Shown here: one piece after another, positions 1 through 8,553 of the stretch
Layout: the number at the start of each line of letters is the position of its first letter
How positions within the stretch are numbered: position 1 is the first letter of the stretch
Source: CAKVON01 sp902475665
GTDB taxonomy: Bacteria; Actinomycetota; Coriobacteriia; Coriobacteriales; Atopobiaceae
Assembly (NCBI GenBank): GCA_036321795.1
Contig: JAWQCY010000008.1
Coordinates: 1 to 33,263, forward strand
Direction of reading: 5' to 3'
Length of the DNA stretch: 33,263 bases
Translations under genes and position numbers: made by a program
The notes under the pieces: model-generated
Told to the model about the DNA's origin: nothing
Database searches by the model: none
What the model saw: the letters and a program-made list of their open reading frames with translations, nothing else

Positions 1-7
1 CTCGAGG

Positions 8-130
8 GTTCAAAGGTAAAGAACCTGTTCGAGTTTCGCTTGAATTTGTGCTGTCCTCGCCGCCCTCTCGGGCGGCAGTATCCGGTTCTCAGGGTTCGCC
101 CCGCCGCCCGGCTCGGCCGCGCGGCAAGAA
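8..130 (-). other. Transcribed leader leaving the left edge
   Basis: Downstream of the minus-strand promoter at 134-162 there is no open frame before the window ends, so this looks like an untranslated leader. It holds a perfect 7-bp hairpin (stem 59-65 with 70-76, loop TCTC). Near the edge, 8-26 reads on the minus strand as GGTTCTTTACCTTTGAACC, a 5-bp stem around a sequence that faintly resembles an rRNA boxA antitermination element. The gene it serves lies outside the window. An rRNA operon leader is one possibility, but nothing here proves it. Confidence 0.35.
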
Positions 131-133
131 AGT

Positions 134-162
134 AATATACGCACCAGCTAAGGAGAATGCAA
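134..162 (-). promoter_or_regulatory. Outward sigma-70-type promoter, TTGCAT-17-TATATT
   Basis: On the minus strand TTGCAT (157-162) is followed after exactly 17 bases by TATATT (134-139), close to the housekeeping consensus. Its -35 hexamer is identical to that of the rimP operon promoter at 14585-14590. Transcription would begin near 127 and run off the left edge. Confidence 0.6.
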
Positions 163-205
163 GAGGTCCGTAGGTTTCATTTTCCACTTCACTCTTCCTC
201 CACAA

Positions 206-248
206 CCAAAGAGGGAGACTCTACGACTCTTCTTGTGGGGTCTCCCTC
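206..248 (-). terminator. Terminator after the MFS transporter gene
   Basis: A perfect 9-bp stem (211-219 with 240-248, GAGGGAGAC/GTCTCCCTC) encloses a 20-base loop. On the minus strand it is followed by TTTGG, a weak U-tract. It lies just past the stop of the minus-strand gene at 273 and before the outward promoter, so it fits as an intrinsic terminator separating the two units. Confidence 0.55.
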
Positions 249-272
249 GTCTGAATACGATTTGCTGCCTCT

Positions 273-1535
273 TTAGGCGACCTCACCAGTGCGCATTCCC
301 TGAAGCTTGAGTAGCATCACCAAGCCGATGACAAGCAAAACGCCGATGGACAGGACGCCAAGGCTCGCATTGCCGGTGAGCGTGGTGACAACACTTACGA
401 GGAAAGTGCCCATGACAGAGGCATAACGACCAAAGATGTCGAAGAAGCCGTAGTACTCGTTCGAGCGCTCCTTGGGAACGAGCTTTCCGAAGTAACTACG
501 GGATAGGGCCTGAATGCCACCCTGGAACAGTCCGACGAGAATGGCCAGGATCCAGAACTCGAGAGCGGTCTGCAGGAAGAAGGCCGCAAACAGTACGATT
601 CCGCAGTATGCAATGACGGCGACAATGATCATGCGAAGCGTTCCAAACTTTCCTGAGAGCTTCCCGTAGGCAATGGCCGACGGGAAGGCTACGAACTGCG
701 TGACGAGAAGGGCGAGCACGAGCTGCGTCGAGTCGATGCCCAAAGCCGCGCCATAGCTGGTTGCCATCGAGATGACGGTATGGACGCCGTCAATGTAGAA
801 GAAGAACGCGACCATATATATAAGGATGGTCTTGTTGCGCGCAATCGAACGCATGGTCATAACAAGGCCGCGGAACGTGTCACCCGCGATGGAAGCAAGG
901 GTCTGACCCTGCGCGCGCTCCTTGCCAAAACGCTGCTTATAAGTCTTGATGAGGGGCAGCGTGAAGGCGAGCCACCAAATGCCTGTGATGACAAACGACA
1001 GGCGAGTGCAGAGCATAGTGTCAAGACCAAGGCTCGGACCGCCCATGATGAGCGCGATGCAAAGGATGAACGGAACCGTAGAGCCAATGTATCCCCAGGC
1101 ATAACCGGCGGAGCTGACATTATCCATACGCTCGTCCGAGGTGACGTCGCAAAGCATTGCGTCGTAGAACGTCATCGACGAGTTAAGTCCGACCGTGCAC
1201 AACACGTAGACGATAAGAAACGCAAGGGCACTCATGGGGATGGCCTGCGCAAAGCACAGGACCAAGCCTGTCAGGAAGAAGCCCAGGAAGAACTTGATCT
1301 TGTTGCCCGCGTAGTCTGCCAAAGAGCCCAAGATGGGCATGAGCAGCGCTACAACGAGGCTTGCGACCGTCTGGGCATTGGCCCAGGCACTCACGAGCTC
1401 GGCAGCAGAGGAGCCAGTGTTGAGCGCATTAAAGTAAATGGGGACAATCGAGGTCTGGAGAAGAACGAGCGCCGAGTTACCGACGTCATACATGATCCAG
1501 TTACGCTCGAGGTTGGTATAACCCTGCTTGGCCAT
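273..1535 (-). CDS. MFS transporter, UMF1/Atg22-like family
   Basis: A 420-residue polytopic membrane protein that is hydrophobic throughout, with about twelve predicted membrane segments. Its N-terminus reads ERNWIMYDVGNSALV, matching the W-x-x-Y-D-x-x-N-S-A signature that opens the UMF1 (Atg22-like) branch of the major facilitator superfamily. The length is normal for that family. The start chosen is the ATG at 1535, preceded by AAAGGAGGCCAC, an excellent ribosome-binding site; the frame stays open further upstream without a comparable site. The substrate cannot be read from sequence, and bacterial members are mostly uncharacterised. It stands alone, divergent from the phospholipase-like gene, with its own terminator. 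I am confident of the family and have no view on the substrate. Confidence 0.85.
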   Translation of the reverse strand: MAKQGYTNLERNWIMYDVGNSALVLLQTSIVPIYFNALNTGSSAAELVSAWANAQTVASLVVALLMPILGSLADYAGNKIKFFLGFFLTGLVLCFAQAIPMSALAFLIVYVLCTVGLNSSMTFYDAMLCDVTSDERMDNVSSAGYAWGYIGSTVPFILCIALIMGGPSLGLDTMLCTRLSFVITGIWWLAFTLPLIKTYKQRFGKERAQGQTLASIAGDTFRGLVMTMRSIARNKTILIYMVAFFFYIDGVHTVISMATSYGAALGIDSTQLVLALLVTQFVAFPSAIAYGKLSGKFGTLRMIIVAVIAYCGIVLFAAFFLQTALEFWILAILVGLFQGGIQALSRSYFGKLVPKERSNEYYGFFDIFGRYASVMGTFLVSVVTTLTGNASLGVLSIGVLLVIGLVMLLKLQGMRTGEVA

Positions 1536-1666
1536 GTGGCCTCCTTTGATATGCCTAACCCGAAAGAAGCGCAGGCAGACCGTCAACAGCAAACGATGCT
1601 AGACCACAACCCAAGCGCTTCCGTAAGGACAGGGTAACCGATGGGCAAAGCAGAGTGACCACGAGC

Positions 1667-1695
1667 TTACGCAAGCGGTGTCCCTGGGGTACATA
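1667..1695 (+). promoter_or_regulatory. Weak candidate promoter for the phospholipase-like gene
   Basis: TTACGC (1667-1672) and TACATA (1690-1695) are separated by 17 bases and sit about 50 bases upstream of the ATG at 1749. Both hexamers match consensus only in part. The divergent gap 1536-1748 shows no better pair on this strand. Confidence 0.28.
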
Positions 1696-1748
1696 TATGA
1701 CGTTTGAGATGCCCAGGCGGCCAATAATCGACATAGACGGAGGCAGAC

Positions 1749-2699
1749 ATGCCCGCACTTATCACCCACCACCTGTTTGGAGAGGAGTCGGCAAAGCTTC
1801 TGCCGGACGGCCTCGTAAGCAGCGAAGAGGAGCTCCTCGCCTTCTTGCTCGGAAACCAAGGTCCCGACCCCTTCTTTTTCAGGGTCCTCGGGGCTCCCTC
1901 TGGCGTAAAGGGCGCCCTACAGCTTGGCCACAGGATGCACAACGAGCGTATGACCCACGCGTTCCAAGCCCTGAGGGAGAGCGTGGGCAGACTGCCCGAG
2001 CATGACCATGGAATCGGAAGGGCATTTGCCCTGGGAATGCTTTCGCACTATGCCCTCGACAGGGTGGCGCATCCGTTCGTATACGCGCAGCAGCATGAGC
2101 TTGTCGAGAAGGGCGAAGGGCTCGAGGATGCGGGCAGCGCCGTCCATGCGCTGATCGAAACCGACATCGACGTCTGGATGCTCGAGCACAAGCGCGGACT
2201 CAGCGTGGCAGAGTGTGCGCCCGCCGACGAGCTTGCCCGCACCAAGAGGATCGAGCGGGTTGCCGGGGCGATGACGAGCGCCGTCGCGTGGCAGGCCTTT
2301 GGGATAGACCTCCCCGCAACCGAATACGCGGGGGCAATAAAGAACATGGAGATGGTATATCGGACAATCGAACCCGCAGGCTCCGTGGGAGCTCGCGCCA
2401 TCGGAAGGATCGAGCGACTGGTAAAACCCCATTCTCAGGTGCAAGCCCTCGCGCACCCGACACGAGTGCCCACGCCCTGCGCCTCGGCAAACGAGGGACG
2501 GCACGAGTGGGCCTCCCCATTTGGCGGCAATCGCTCAAACGAGGATTTCGCGCAAGTGTTCGACCGTGCTTTGAGCGGATGGATTCCCCTTGCCCAGGCG
2601 TTTACCTACGGTGGGCGCGGACTTGAGGATGCCGTTGGACACCTGAACTACTCTGGCCGCAAGCTCGATCAAGACGAGCATTGCGACTTTGAAGACTAA
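1749..2699 (+). CDS. Zinc-dependent phospholipase C-like protein
   Basis: A 316-residue protein opening MPALITHHLFGEE, with GNQGPDPFFF at about residues 36-45 and the His/Asp-rich SHYALDRVAHPFVY at about 98-111. This spacing of an early His pair, a G-x-Q-G-P-D element and S-H-Y-x-x-D-x-x-x-H-P is typical of the zinc-dependent phospholipase C/S1-P1 nuclease-like fold found as small cytosolic proteins in many Gram-positives. The His and Asp residues would bind catalytic metal. No signal peptide is visible, so export and true phospholipase activity are doubtful; the name is a family label. The ATG at 1749 follows CGGAGGCAGAC. The gene is monocistronic, divergent from the transporter and closed by a strong terminator. 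Confidence 0.75.
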   Translation: MPALITHHLFGEESAKLLPDGLVSSEEELLAFLLGNQGPDPFFFRVLGAPSGVKGALQLGHRMHNERMTHAFQALRESVGRLPEHDHGIGRAFALGMLSHYALDRVAHPFVYAQQHELVEKGEGLEDAGSAVHALIETDIDVWMLEHKRGLSVAECAPADELARTKRIERVAGAMTSAVAWQAFGIDLPATEYAGAIKNMEMVYRTIEPAGSVGARAIGRIERLVKPHSQVQALAHPTRVPTPCASANEGRHEWASPFGGNRSNEDFAQVFDRALSGWIPLAQAFTYGGRGLEDAVGHLNYSGRKLDQDEHCDFED

Positions 2700-2704
2700 C
2701 GCCA

Positions 2705-2738
2705 CGGGGCGGCACTCAGCGAGTGCCGCCCCGCTTCT
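2705..2738 (+). terminator. Intrinsic terminator of the phospholipase-like gene
   Basis: A perfect 13-bp GC-rich stem (2705-2717 with 2721-2733) around the loop AGC begins six bases after the TAA stop. It is followed by CTTCTT, a modest U-rich tail. Confidence 0.8.
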
Positions 2739-2888
2739 TAAATCGCTCCTCGGCGACGCGGCCTCCGATACGGGCCGCATGCGCTTCGGCGAAGGCTCTT
2801 GACGCGCCCCGCCCGCCGCGTTTTATGCATTTTGCGGCCCTCAACTTTTGGTTGATTTGGAAGGATGTGGAAAACGCCCGCGAGACAA

Positions 2889-2923
2889 GAAAAGGCCCCA
2901 CCAACGTTTCCGCTAGTGGGGCC
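2889..2923 (-). terminator. Intrinsic terminator of tRNA-Asn
   Basis: On the minus strand GGCCCCAC (2916-2923) pairs with GTGGGGCC (2894-2901) across a 14-base loop and is followed directly by TTTTC. It lies nine bases past the encoded CCA end of the tRNA. Confidence 0.85.
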
Positions 2924-2932
2924 GCTAATCTC

Positions 2933-3007
2933 TGGCTCCCCGGGTAGGGCTCGAACCTACGACACACTGATTAACAGTCAGTTGCGCTACCACTGCGCCA
3001 CCGGGGA
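2933..3007 (-). tRNA. tRNA-Asn (anticodon GTT)
   Basis: The minus strand folds into a full cloverleaf. The acceptor stem is TCCCCGG paired with CCGGGGA. The D-arm GCGC/GCGC encloses AGTGGTA. The anticodon stem ACTGA/TCAGT encloses the loop CTGTTAA, giving anticodon GTT. The variable loop is five bases. The T-arm GTAGG/CCTAC encloses TTCGAGC. The discriminator is G, as expected for tRNA-Asn, and the 3' CCA is encoded (2935-2933). It is a single-gene unit with its own promoter and terminator. Confidence 0.97.
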
Positions 3008-3037
3008 ATTTCTCTGTGCCCGTAAGCACAAGAAGAG

Positions 3038-3065
3038 AGTATACAGGACTGACGATCTAACGCAA
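3038..3065 (-). promoter_or_regulatory. tRNA-Asn promoter, TTGCGT-16-TATACT
   Basis: On the minus strand TTGCGT (3060-3065) and TATACT (3038-3043) are 16 bases apart. The expected start is near 3031, about 24 bases before the mature tRNA 5' end. AT-rich sequence lies immediately upstream of the -35 and could act as an UP element. Confidence 0.7.
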
Positions 3066-3067
3066 GC

Positions 3068-3100
3068 GACAATTTGAGCATTTTTTCAAATCAAATTGTC
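3068..3100. repeat. AT-rich inverted repeat between rpoD and tRNA-Asn
   Basis: GACAATTTGA (3068-3077) and its exact reverse complement TCAAATTGTC (3091-3100) flank 13 bases. The element starts 36 bases past the rpoD stop and abuts the tRNA-Asn -35 box. It could end the rpoD transcript, although no U-tract follows, or it could bind a protein at the tRNA promoter. Confidence 0.6.
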
Positions 3101-3136
3101 AATTAGCGAAAACGGTCATCTGGCCTGCAGGTTTAC

Positions 3137-4501
3137 CTACTCGCCCATGTAGTCCTTGAGCTTGCTGGAGCGGCTCGGATGACGGAGTTTGGCCAGGGTC
3201 TTGCTCTCGATCTGACGGATGCGCTCGCGCGTGACACCAAACTCGCGTCCGACCTCCTCGAGCGTGCGGGGGTGACCGTCCTCGAGGCCGAAGCGCAGCT
3301 TGATGACCTTACGCTCACGATCGGCAAGTCCGTCAAGGACCTGATCGAGCTGCTCGTGGAGCATGGAGTCACTCGCGGCCTCGGGAGGAGCGACGGCCTG
3401 GGAGTCCTCGATGAAGTCGCCAAGCTGGGAGTCCTCCTCCTCGCCGATGGGCGTCTCCAGGGAAACTGGCTCCTGGCTGATCTTCTGGATCTCGCGGACG
3501 CGTTCCGCGCTCATGCCCATCTCGGCACCGATCTCCTCGGGGGTCGGGTCGCGACCGAGGTCCTGAAGAAGCTGACGCTGGACACGGACGAGCTTGTTGA
3601 TGGTCTCGACCATGTGGACCGGGATTCGGATGGTACGGGCCTGATCGGCAATTGCGCGAGTGATAGCCTGACGAATCCACCAGGTGGCATAGGTCGAGAA
3701 CTTGAAGCCCTTGGTGTAGTCGAACTTCTCGACAGCACGAATGAGACCGAGGTTGCCCTCCTGGATCAGATCGAGGAACAGCATGCCTCGGCCGACGTAA
3801 CGCTTTGCGATGGAGACAACCAGACGGAGGTTGGCGGAGATGAGGGCCTGTTTGGCCTCGAGGCCAACCTGTTCGACACGGTTGAGGCGACGAAGCTCGA
3901 CGCGAGTGAGCTCATGCTCTCCCCTCTCGTGGGCCTCGAGCTTCTGGGCGGCCTCGGTTCCCGCCTCGATCTTCATGGCGAGATGGACCTCCTCGGCGGC
4001 GGTGAGAAGGTCAACCTTGCCGATCTCCTTGAGGTACATGCGAACGGGGTCGCCGGTCAGCATGACGGTGGAGGTATCGACGCGCTTGCGCGCACGGCCA
4101 CGCGTGGAGCGCTTGGCCGAGGCCTTGGGCTTGGGGGCCGAACGCAGGACCTCGTCGGCGACTCGGGCCTCGGAGACGTCGCGGCGACGGGACTCATCGT
4201 CGGAATCATGTTCGTTATCGGAATCGGAGAAGTCCTTCTCGTCATCGTCGGAGCCAATGGCACCCATGAGCTCGGGAGAAAGATCACCCTCACCCTCGGT
4301 GACAACATCGACGCCCTTGGCACGAATGGCATCGTAGACATCGGAGAGCTCGTCACCGTCCACGTCAACCTCACGCAGAGCGACCTGGATGTCGTCCTCG
4401 CTGACGCTACCCGATGCGGAGGCCTTGCCCACCAGCTGCTCGACAACCTGAGCGAGCTCGTCGGGAAGCTTGACGTCGGCGTTCTTCTTCTTGGCTGCCA
4501 C
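3137..4501 (-). CDS. rpoD: Primary RNA polymerase sigma factor (RpoD/SigA)
   Basis: A 454-residue housekeeping sigma-70 factor that directs RNA polymerase to -10/-35 promoters. An N-terminal region 1.1-like segment (about residues 8-65) is followed by a very acidic Ser/Asp-rich stretch and a basic stretch. Region 1.2 contains DPVRMYLKEIG. Regions 2.1-2.4 contain ANLRLVVSIAKRYVGRG, GNLGLIRAVEKFDY and FSTYATWWIRQAI. Region 3 follows, and region 4 ends in GVTRERIRQIESKTL and a basic tail. The start chosen is GTG at 4501, with AAAGGAAA six bases upstream; the frame is open 14 codons further without a site. It is last in the minus-strand cluster, 75 bases after dnaG. A lone TACAAT (4531-4536) in that gap could be an internal -10, but no convincing -35 accompanies it. 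Confidence 0.96.
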   Translation of the reverse strand: MAAKKKNADVKLPDELAQVVEQLVGKASASGSVSEDDIQVALREVDVDGDELSDVYDAIRAKGVDVVTEGEGDLSPELMGAIGSDDDEKDFSDSDNEHDSDDESRRRDVSEARVADEVLRSAPKPKASAKRSTRGRARKRVDTSTVMLTGDPVRMYLKEIGKVDLLTAAEEVHLAMKIEAGTEAAQKLEAHERGEHELTRVELRRLNRVEQVGLEAKQALISANLRLVVSIAKRYVGRGMLFLDLIQEGNLGLIRAVEKFDYTKGFKFSTYATWWIRQAITRAIADQARTIRIPVHMVETINKLVRVQRQLLQDLGRDPTPEEIGAEMGMSAERVREIQKISQEPVSLETPIGEEEDSQLGDFIEDSQAVAPPEAASDSMLHEQLDQVLDGLADRERKVIKLRFGLEDGHPRTLEEVGREFGVTRERIRQIESKTLAKLRHPSRSSKLKDYMGE

Positions 4502-4576
4502 TTGTTTCCTTTCGACGCATGAACTGCAATATTGTACCCGCAATTCGCGTTTCTACACGAGGTGCACTTATATGGC

Positions 4577-6517
4577 TTACTGGGAAGTCGCAACCTCCTG
4601 CAAGATGCTGCGACTAAGTTCGTTGATGCGCCGCTGCAGCTCGGTTGCCTCGCAGAAAAGACCCTCGGCCTCCTGCGGCGAGAGGCTCCCCTGCAGCTTT
4701 GCCTTAATCTGGCGGACGGTTCTCTTGCACGAGAAGAGCTCGACCTGGTCCAACAGAAAACGAACCTTCTTCGACAGGTCCACGGAATCCTGCGAGGCGA
4801 GCCTTCCACCCGAAAGGATCATCGGGGCATCAGGGACGACCGACTCGGCCGCCTCGACCGCGACGCGAGGGGCACATCCGGGCTCCGTTGCCAAGATTGC
4901 CCAGGCAATGGCCTCATGACGAGCATCGCTCCAGCTAAACGACCCAATTCTGTCAGCCGAACCCCTCACCGAGTCAGGGTTTTGCGCCATGAGGGCCAAA
5001 AGCTCCCGTTCCACCGTCGACTGTCTGCGCTCGTCGGTGGAGAGAAGGGCGTCCTCCGGTTGACGCAGGACGAAGTCGGAAACCCCCTGACCCGCGACGG
5101 ACGCGTCGTAGAAGGGTTCCACCGCAACGTCCCCGTACCCGTCGATGGGCGGCATGTCGTCACGCGGAACTGCCTCGGTGACGCCCGCGGGCACATGCAT
5201 GGAATCGCGATTGGATGCATCGGGCTCGGCATGCCTTATGGGAGCCTCGCGAATCCGACGGCGCGTCTCGGCAACGTCGGTCCCAAGGCTGTCCGCAAGT
5301 CGCGTCGCATAGCCGTCCAACAGGACGGAATTCTTGAGGGGTGCCAGGAGTCCCGCCATATCATCGAGGGCTCGAATCCTCTGACCGGGAACGGACAGGT
5401 CGTAGGCGGAGAGGCGCTTCTCGAAGACGAAGTCAATCAGGGGACGCGAGGCATCCAGCTGGGGCTGCATGGCATCGGCCCCCTTTGCCGCGAGGAACTC
5501 CGCAGGGTCCATATTGTCAGGAAGCACAACGCAGCGCAGGTCAGCCTCGGTATCGGCAAGATATTGAACGGCACGCTCGGCCGCCTTCTGTCCCGCCGCG
5601 TCACCGTCAAACATGCACACGATGGTCTTGGCGAAGCGCGAGAGAGTCTTTACGTGGTCTGCCGAGAAGGACGTGCCGAGCGCGGCGACCGCGTTGGAAT
5701 AGCCCGCCTCGTGCATGGAGATGACATCCGTGTAGCCCTCGCAGACAACGGCGACACCACGGGCCGCAATCGTCTCCTTCGCGTAGTCGAAGGCAAACAT
5801 GTGCTTCGACTTGTGGAAGACGGGGGTCTCCTTGGTGTTGAGGTACTTGGGCTTCGCATCGGTGAGCACGCGGCCGCCGAACGCGATGCAGCGCCCCGCC
5901 TCGTCGTGGATCGGAAACATCACGCGGTCGTAGAAGCGATCCTGCAGGCGACCGCCACGATCGACGGCAAGATCGCACGCGAGCATCTCGGCACGCGTGA
6001 AGCCCCTCTGCGACAGATGCGAGACAAGCTGCCCGCGACCGGGCGCAAATCCCAAGTTCCAACGCTTGCAGACCGCGGAGCCAAAGCCTCGGCCCCCAAG
6101 GTACGCGCGCCCGGACTGCGGGCCGTCGCCACGACCACGAAGAAGCATCATCGAGTAGAAAGACTGCGCTTCGGTGAGGCATTCCACCAGCCTGTTACGA
6201 CGCGGGCCCTTACCTGCGGCACCTCGCTCCTCGACGAGCTCGATGCCCGCTCGGTCGGCAAGATAACGAATGGCATCGGGAAACTCGAGTCCCTCTCGGC
6301 GCATGACGTAGTTGAACACGTCACCGCCTTCGCCACAGCCGAAGCAGTGCCACAGGCCCGTAGAGGGGTTGACCTTGAACGAAGGGCTCTTATCGTGATG
6401 GAAGGGGCAGCATCCCCAGAACTCGGAGCCACGTCGCTTGAGCATGACCGTCTCGGAGACGAGCGACACGAAGTCTGTCTGCTGACGCACCCGCTCCTTG
6501 TCCTCGTCCGTGATCAT
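4577..6517 (-). CDS. dnaG: DNA primase
   Basis: A 646-residue primase that makes RNA primers at the replication fork with DnaB helicase. The N-terminal CHC2-type zinc finger is visible as CCPFHHDKSPSF followed by WHCFGCGEGGDVF (about residues 35-70). The catalytic core has the RNA polymerase basic-patch region, then the TOPRIM motifs VVCEGYTDV and MFDGDAAGQKA, whose Glu and Asp residues bind catalytic metals. The helical C-terminal part is the helicase-interaction region. The ATG at 6517 follows GGAGG with seven bases of spacing and overlaps the ribF stop as ATGA, implying translational coupling. It is followed by rpoD, the classic primase-sigma pairing, but here it is attached to the nusA-infB-ribF cluster rather than to rpsU. 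Confidence 0.96.
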   Translation of the reverse strand: MITDEDKERVRQQTDFVSLVSETVMLKRRGSEFWGCCPFHHDKSPSFKVNPSTGLWHCFGCGEGGDVFNYVMRREGLEFPDAIRYLADRAGIELVEERGAAGKGPRRNRLVECLTEAQSFYSMMLLRGRGDGPQSGRAYLGGRGFGSAVCKRWNLGFAPGRGQLVSHLSQRGFTRAEMLACDLAVDRGGRLQDRFYDRVMFPIHDEAGRCIAFGGRVLTDAKPKYLNTKETPVFHKSKHMFAFDYAKETIAARGVAVVCEGYTDVISMHEAGYSNAVAALGTSFSADHVKTLSRFAKTIVCMFDGDAAGQKAAERAVQYLADTEADLRCVVLPDNMDPAEFLAAKGADAMQPQLDASRPLIDFVFEKRLSAYDLSVPGQRIRALDDMAGLLAPLKNSVLLDGYATRLADSLGTDVAETRRRIREAPIRHAEPDASNRDSMHVPAGVTEAVPRDDMPPIDGYGDVAVEPFYDASVAGQGVSDFVLRQPEDALLSTDERRQSTVERELLALMAQNPDSVRGSADRIGSFSWSDARHEAIAWAILATEPGCAPRVAVEAAESVVPDAPMILSGGRLASQDSVDLSKKVRFLLDQVELFSCKRTVRQIKAKLQGSLSPQEAEGLFCEATELQRRINELSRSILQEVATSQ

Positions 6518-7527
6518 GCGCAAACCTCCACTCGCGCCCTTCCGACGTTTTCCGCCACCCAATCTATGTTCCCCAGAACGGTGCGCTCGAGCTCCTCGAT
6601 GCTGGAGAACGCGCGTGACGGCCTGAGAAACTCGAGGAACACCACCTCGACAACAGAGCCGTACATGTCCCCCTCGAATCCCAAGAGGTTTCCCTCGAGG
6701 AAAGCAGCGCGCGAGGACGAGAAGGTCGGCGGGGCACCGACATTGACCGCCGCGGGCCAGGCCTCGTTGCCACGAACGACGAGCGCGGCATAGACGCCGT
6801 CGGCGGGCATGCAAGACCGCAGGTCACACTCGACGTTGGCGGTGGGAAACCCGAAGGAAGTCCCCTCACCGCGACCGTGAACGACGCGACCGCGCACGAA
6901 GTGGCACCTGCCAAGCAGGCTCGCCGCCCCCTGGACGTCACTCGTGCCGAGAAGGGCGCGAATGCGCGTCGCGGAGACGGATGAGCCGCCATGCCTGACG
7001 AGCTCGTGACCAATAACGTCGAAGCCAAGCTCTTGGCCAAGGTCCGCCAGATGGTCGACATCCCCTTCGCCGGCGCGACCAAGACGGAAGTCGTTCCCGA
7101 CGTGGATGGAGCGAAGGCGACCCAGACGGCCAAGGTATCGAGTGACAAACTCCCGGTATCCAGTTCGCATGACAGAATCGTCAAAGCGAACGATCGCAAC
7201 CTCATCAACGCCAAGCGTGGACAGCGCGCGAACCCGGTCGCCGGCAGACAGGAGCCTGGGTTGCCCGACACCAAGCACCTCGGAGGGATCTGGGTCGAAG
7301 GTCACGGCAACGCAGCTTGCCCCGCGGGCATGAGCATCCTCCGCGCAGGCGCGAACCAGCGCGCGATGCCCAAGATGGACGCCATCGAACGCACCCACAC
7401 AGACGCAGACGCCACGGTCGAGATCGAAAGGCGCATCCGCGTCATACGAGACGACTCGAATTGGTCCAAGCTCATTGGAGCCTCGCACACAGGGCGCGTC
7501 CGCCAGAACTGCCGCCGAGGCAAGCAT
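6514..7527 (-). CDS. ribF: Bifunctional riboflavin kinase/FAD synthetase
   Basis: Converts riboflavin to FMN and FMN to FAD. The N-terminal nucleotidyltransferase half shows GAFDGVHLGH, and SVSATRIRALL closes that domain. The C-terminal flavokinase half shows FGFPTANVE and PADGVYAALV. The start is uncertain. The frame runs far upstream through truB, which is a shadow. The ATG at 7527 gives 337 residues but has a poor ribosome-binding site; GTG at 7488 would give 324, nearer the usual ~310. The gene lies 59 bases after truB, and its TGA overlaps the dnaG ATG by four bases. Placement after truB is widespread in bacteria. Confidence 0.9.
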   Translation of the reverse strand: MLASAAVLADAPCVRGSNELGPIRVVSYDADAPFDLDRGVCVCVGAFDGVHLGHRALVRACAEDAHARGASCVAVTFDPDPSEVLGVGQPRLLSAGDRVRALSTLGVDEVAIVRFDDSVMRTGYREFVTRYLGRLGRLRSIHVGNDFRLGRAGEGDVDHLADLGQELGFDVIGHELVRHGGSSVSATRIRALLGTSDVQGAASLLGRCHFVRGRVVHGRGEGTSFGFPTANVECDLRSCMPADGVYAALVVRGNEAWPAAVNVGAPPTFSSSRAAFLEGNLLGFEGDMYGSVVEVVFLEFLRPSRAFSSIEELERTVLGNIDWVAENVGRARVEVCA

Positions 7528-7586
7528 GGAGACGCTGTCGGGATTCAACGGGAATCGAAAAGGGCCGTCCACGGCGCCGCCCGCAA

Positions 7587-8528
7587 TCAAAGGCGAACCC
7601 CTGCGACACCCGACGGAAAGTTGACCGAGCACTTGAGCCTGTTGCGAGTTACCTCCCACACGCCGAGCAAAAGGCCATCGGACACCAAGCTCACACGCTG
7701 TCCATCCTTCGGGATGGAGCCGTCGGATAGTCTTCCCGCCGCAATGGTGCGGCCACAGGCCACCGAAGCGAGCTCGTCGGTTGCAAGTCGGCGAACCGGC
7801 AGGCCAAGGCCATGCGCAGGATCGAGGCAGCGGTCGGTGACGAGCCGAGCGCCCTTCTCGGCAAGCTCGTCGAGGGTGACGCAGTCGTCGATGGCCACGA
7901 GCCCGCTCGCGGTGCGGCGGAGGCCGCATAGGTGCGCTGCCGTGTCGAGGCTACGGCCAAGATCGCGGGCAATGCTGCGCACGTAGCAACCCTTGGATAC
8001 GTGGAGCGAGCATTTCCAGGTGACGGGGCGGCACGAGGCCACTTCCACGAGCGAGGCATCGATGATCCGAACGCGACGGGGCTCGAGCTCGAAGTCCTCA
8101 CCGTCACGGGCACGCTGGTAGGAGCGGACGCCGTTGACGGAGATGGCGCTGAACGCAGGCGGAACCTGGTCGACCTCACCGACGAGAGAGGCAACGACAA
8201 CCTGCGCGACCTCGGGCTGCGCAAGACGGTCGGGCACGGGGGCCTCCCGCGTAACCTCGCCCTCGGCATCGTCGGTATTGGTCTCCGAGCCAAACTCAAC
8301 CAGCGCGTCATAACGCTTGTCGTCGGCTGTCATGAGTCCCATGAGCCTGGTGCCCTGGCCGATTCCGACAACCATGACGCCAGAGGCATCGGGGTCGAGG
8401 GTGCCGGCATGGCCGACACGACGCTCCCCGAGCGCTCGCCTCACCCTGTTGACCACGTCATGGCTGGTCATGCCAAGGGGCTTGTCAACGGCAATGACGG
8501 CATTGATACCAGAGGTTCCACGCCTCAT
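7587..8528 (-). CDS. truB: tRNA pseudouridine-55 synthase
   Basis: Isomerises U55 in the T-loop of tRNAs. The protein has 313 residues. The N-terminal INAVIAVDKPLGMTSHDVV is the typical opening, and GHAGTLDPDASGVMVVGIG carries the catalytic Asp (in L-D-P) at about residue 40. RYDALVEFGSETNTDD, VPPAFSAISVNGVRSY and KGCYVRSIARDLG are the later conserved blocks. The C-terminal ~70 residues form a PUA-like RNA-binding region. The start is ATG 8528 with AGGGA about ten bases upstream; longer versions of the frame run into nrnA. It lies 25 bases after nrnA within the cluster. Confidence 0.95.
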   Translation of the reverse strand: MRRGTSGINAVIAVDKPLGMTSHDVVNRVRRALGERRVGHAGTLDPDASGVMVVGIGQGTRLMGLMTADDKRYDALVEFGSETNTDDAEGEVTREAPVPDRLAQPEVAQVVVASLVGEVDQVPPAFSAISVNGVRSYQRARDGEDFELEPRRVRIIDASLVEVASCRPVTWKCSLHVSKGCYVRSIARDLGRSLDTAAHLCGLRRTASGLVAIDDCVTLDELAEKGARLVTDRCLDPAHGLGLPVRRLATDELASVACGRTIAAGRLSDGSIPKDGQRVSLVSDGLLLGVWEVTRNRLKCSVNFPSGVAGVRL

Positions 8529-8553
8529 GTCGCACCAGTCCCTTCGTGAGTCG

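Noticed and set aside
2740..2888. Possible small gene between the phospholipase and tRNA terminators
   Set aside because: Short frames exist on both strands, but none has a ribosome-binding site or conserved-looking content, and the stretch lies between two terminators.
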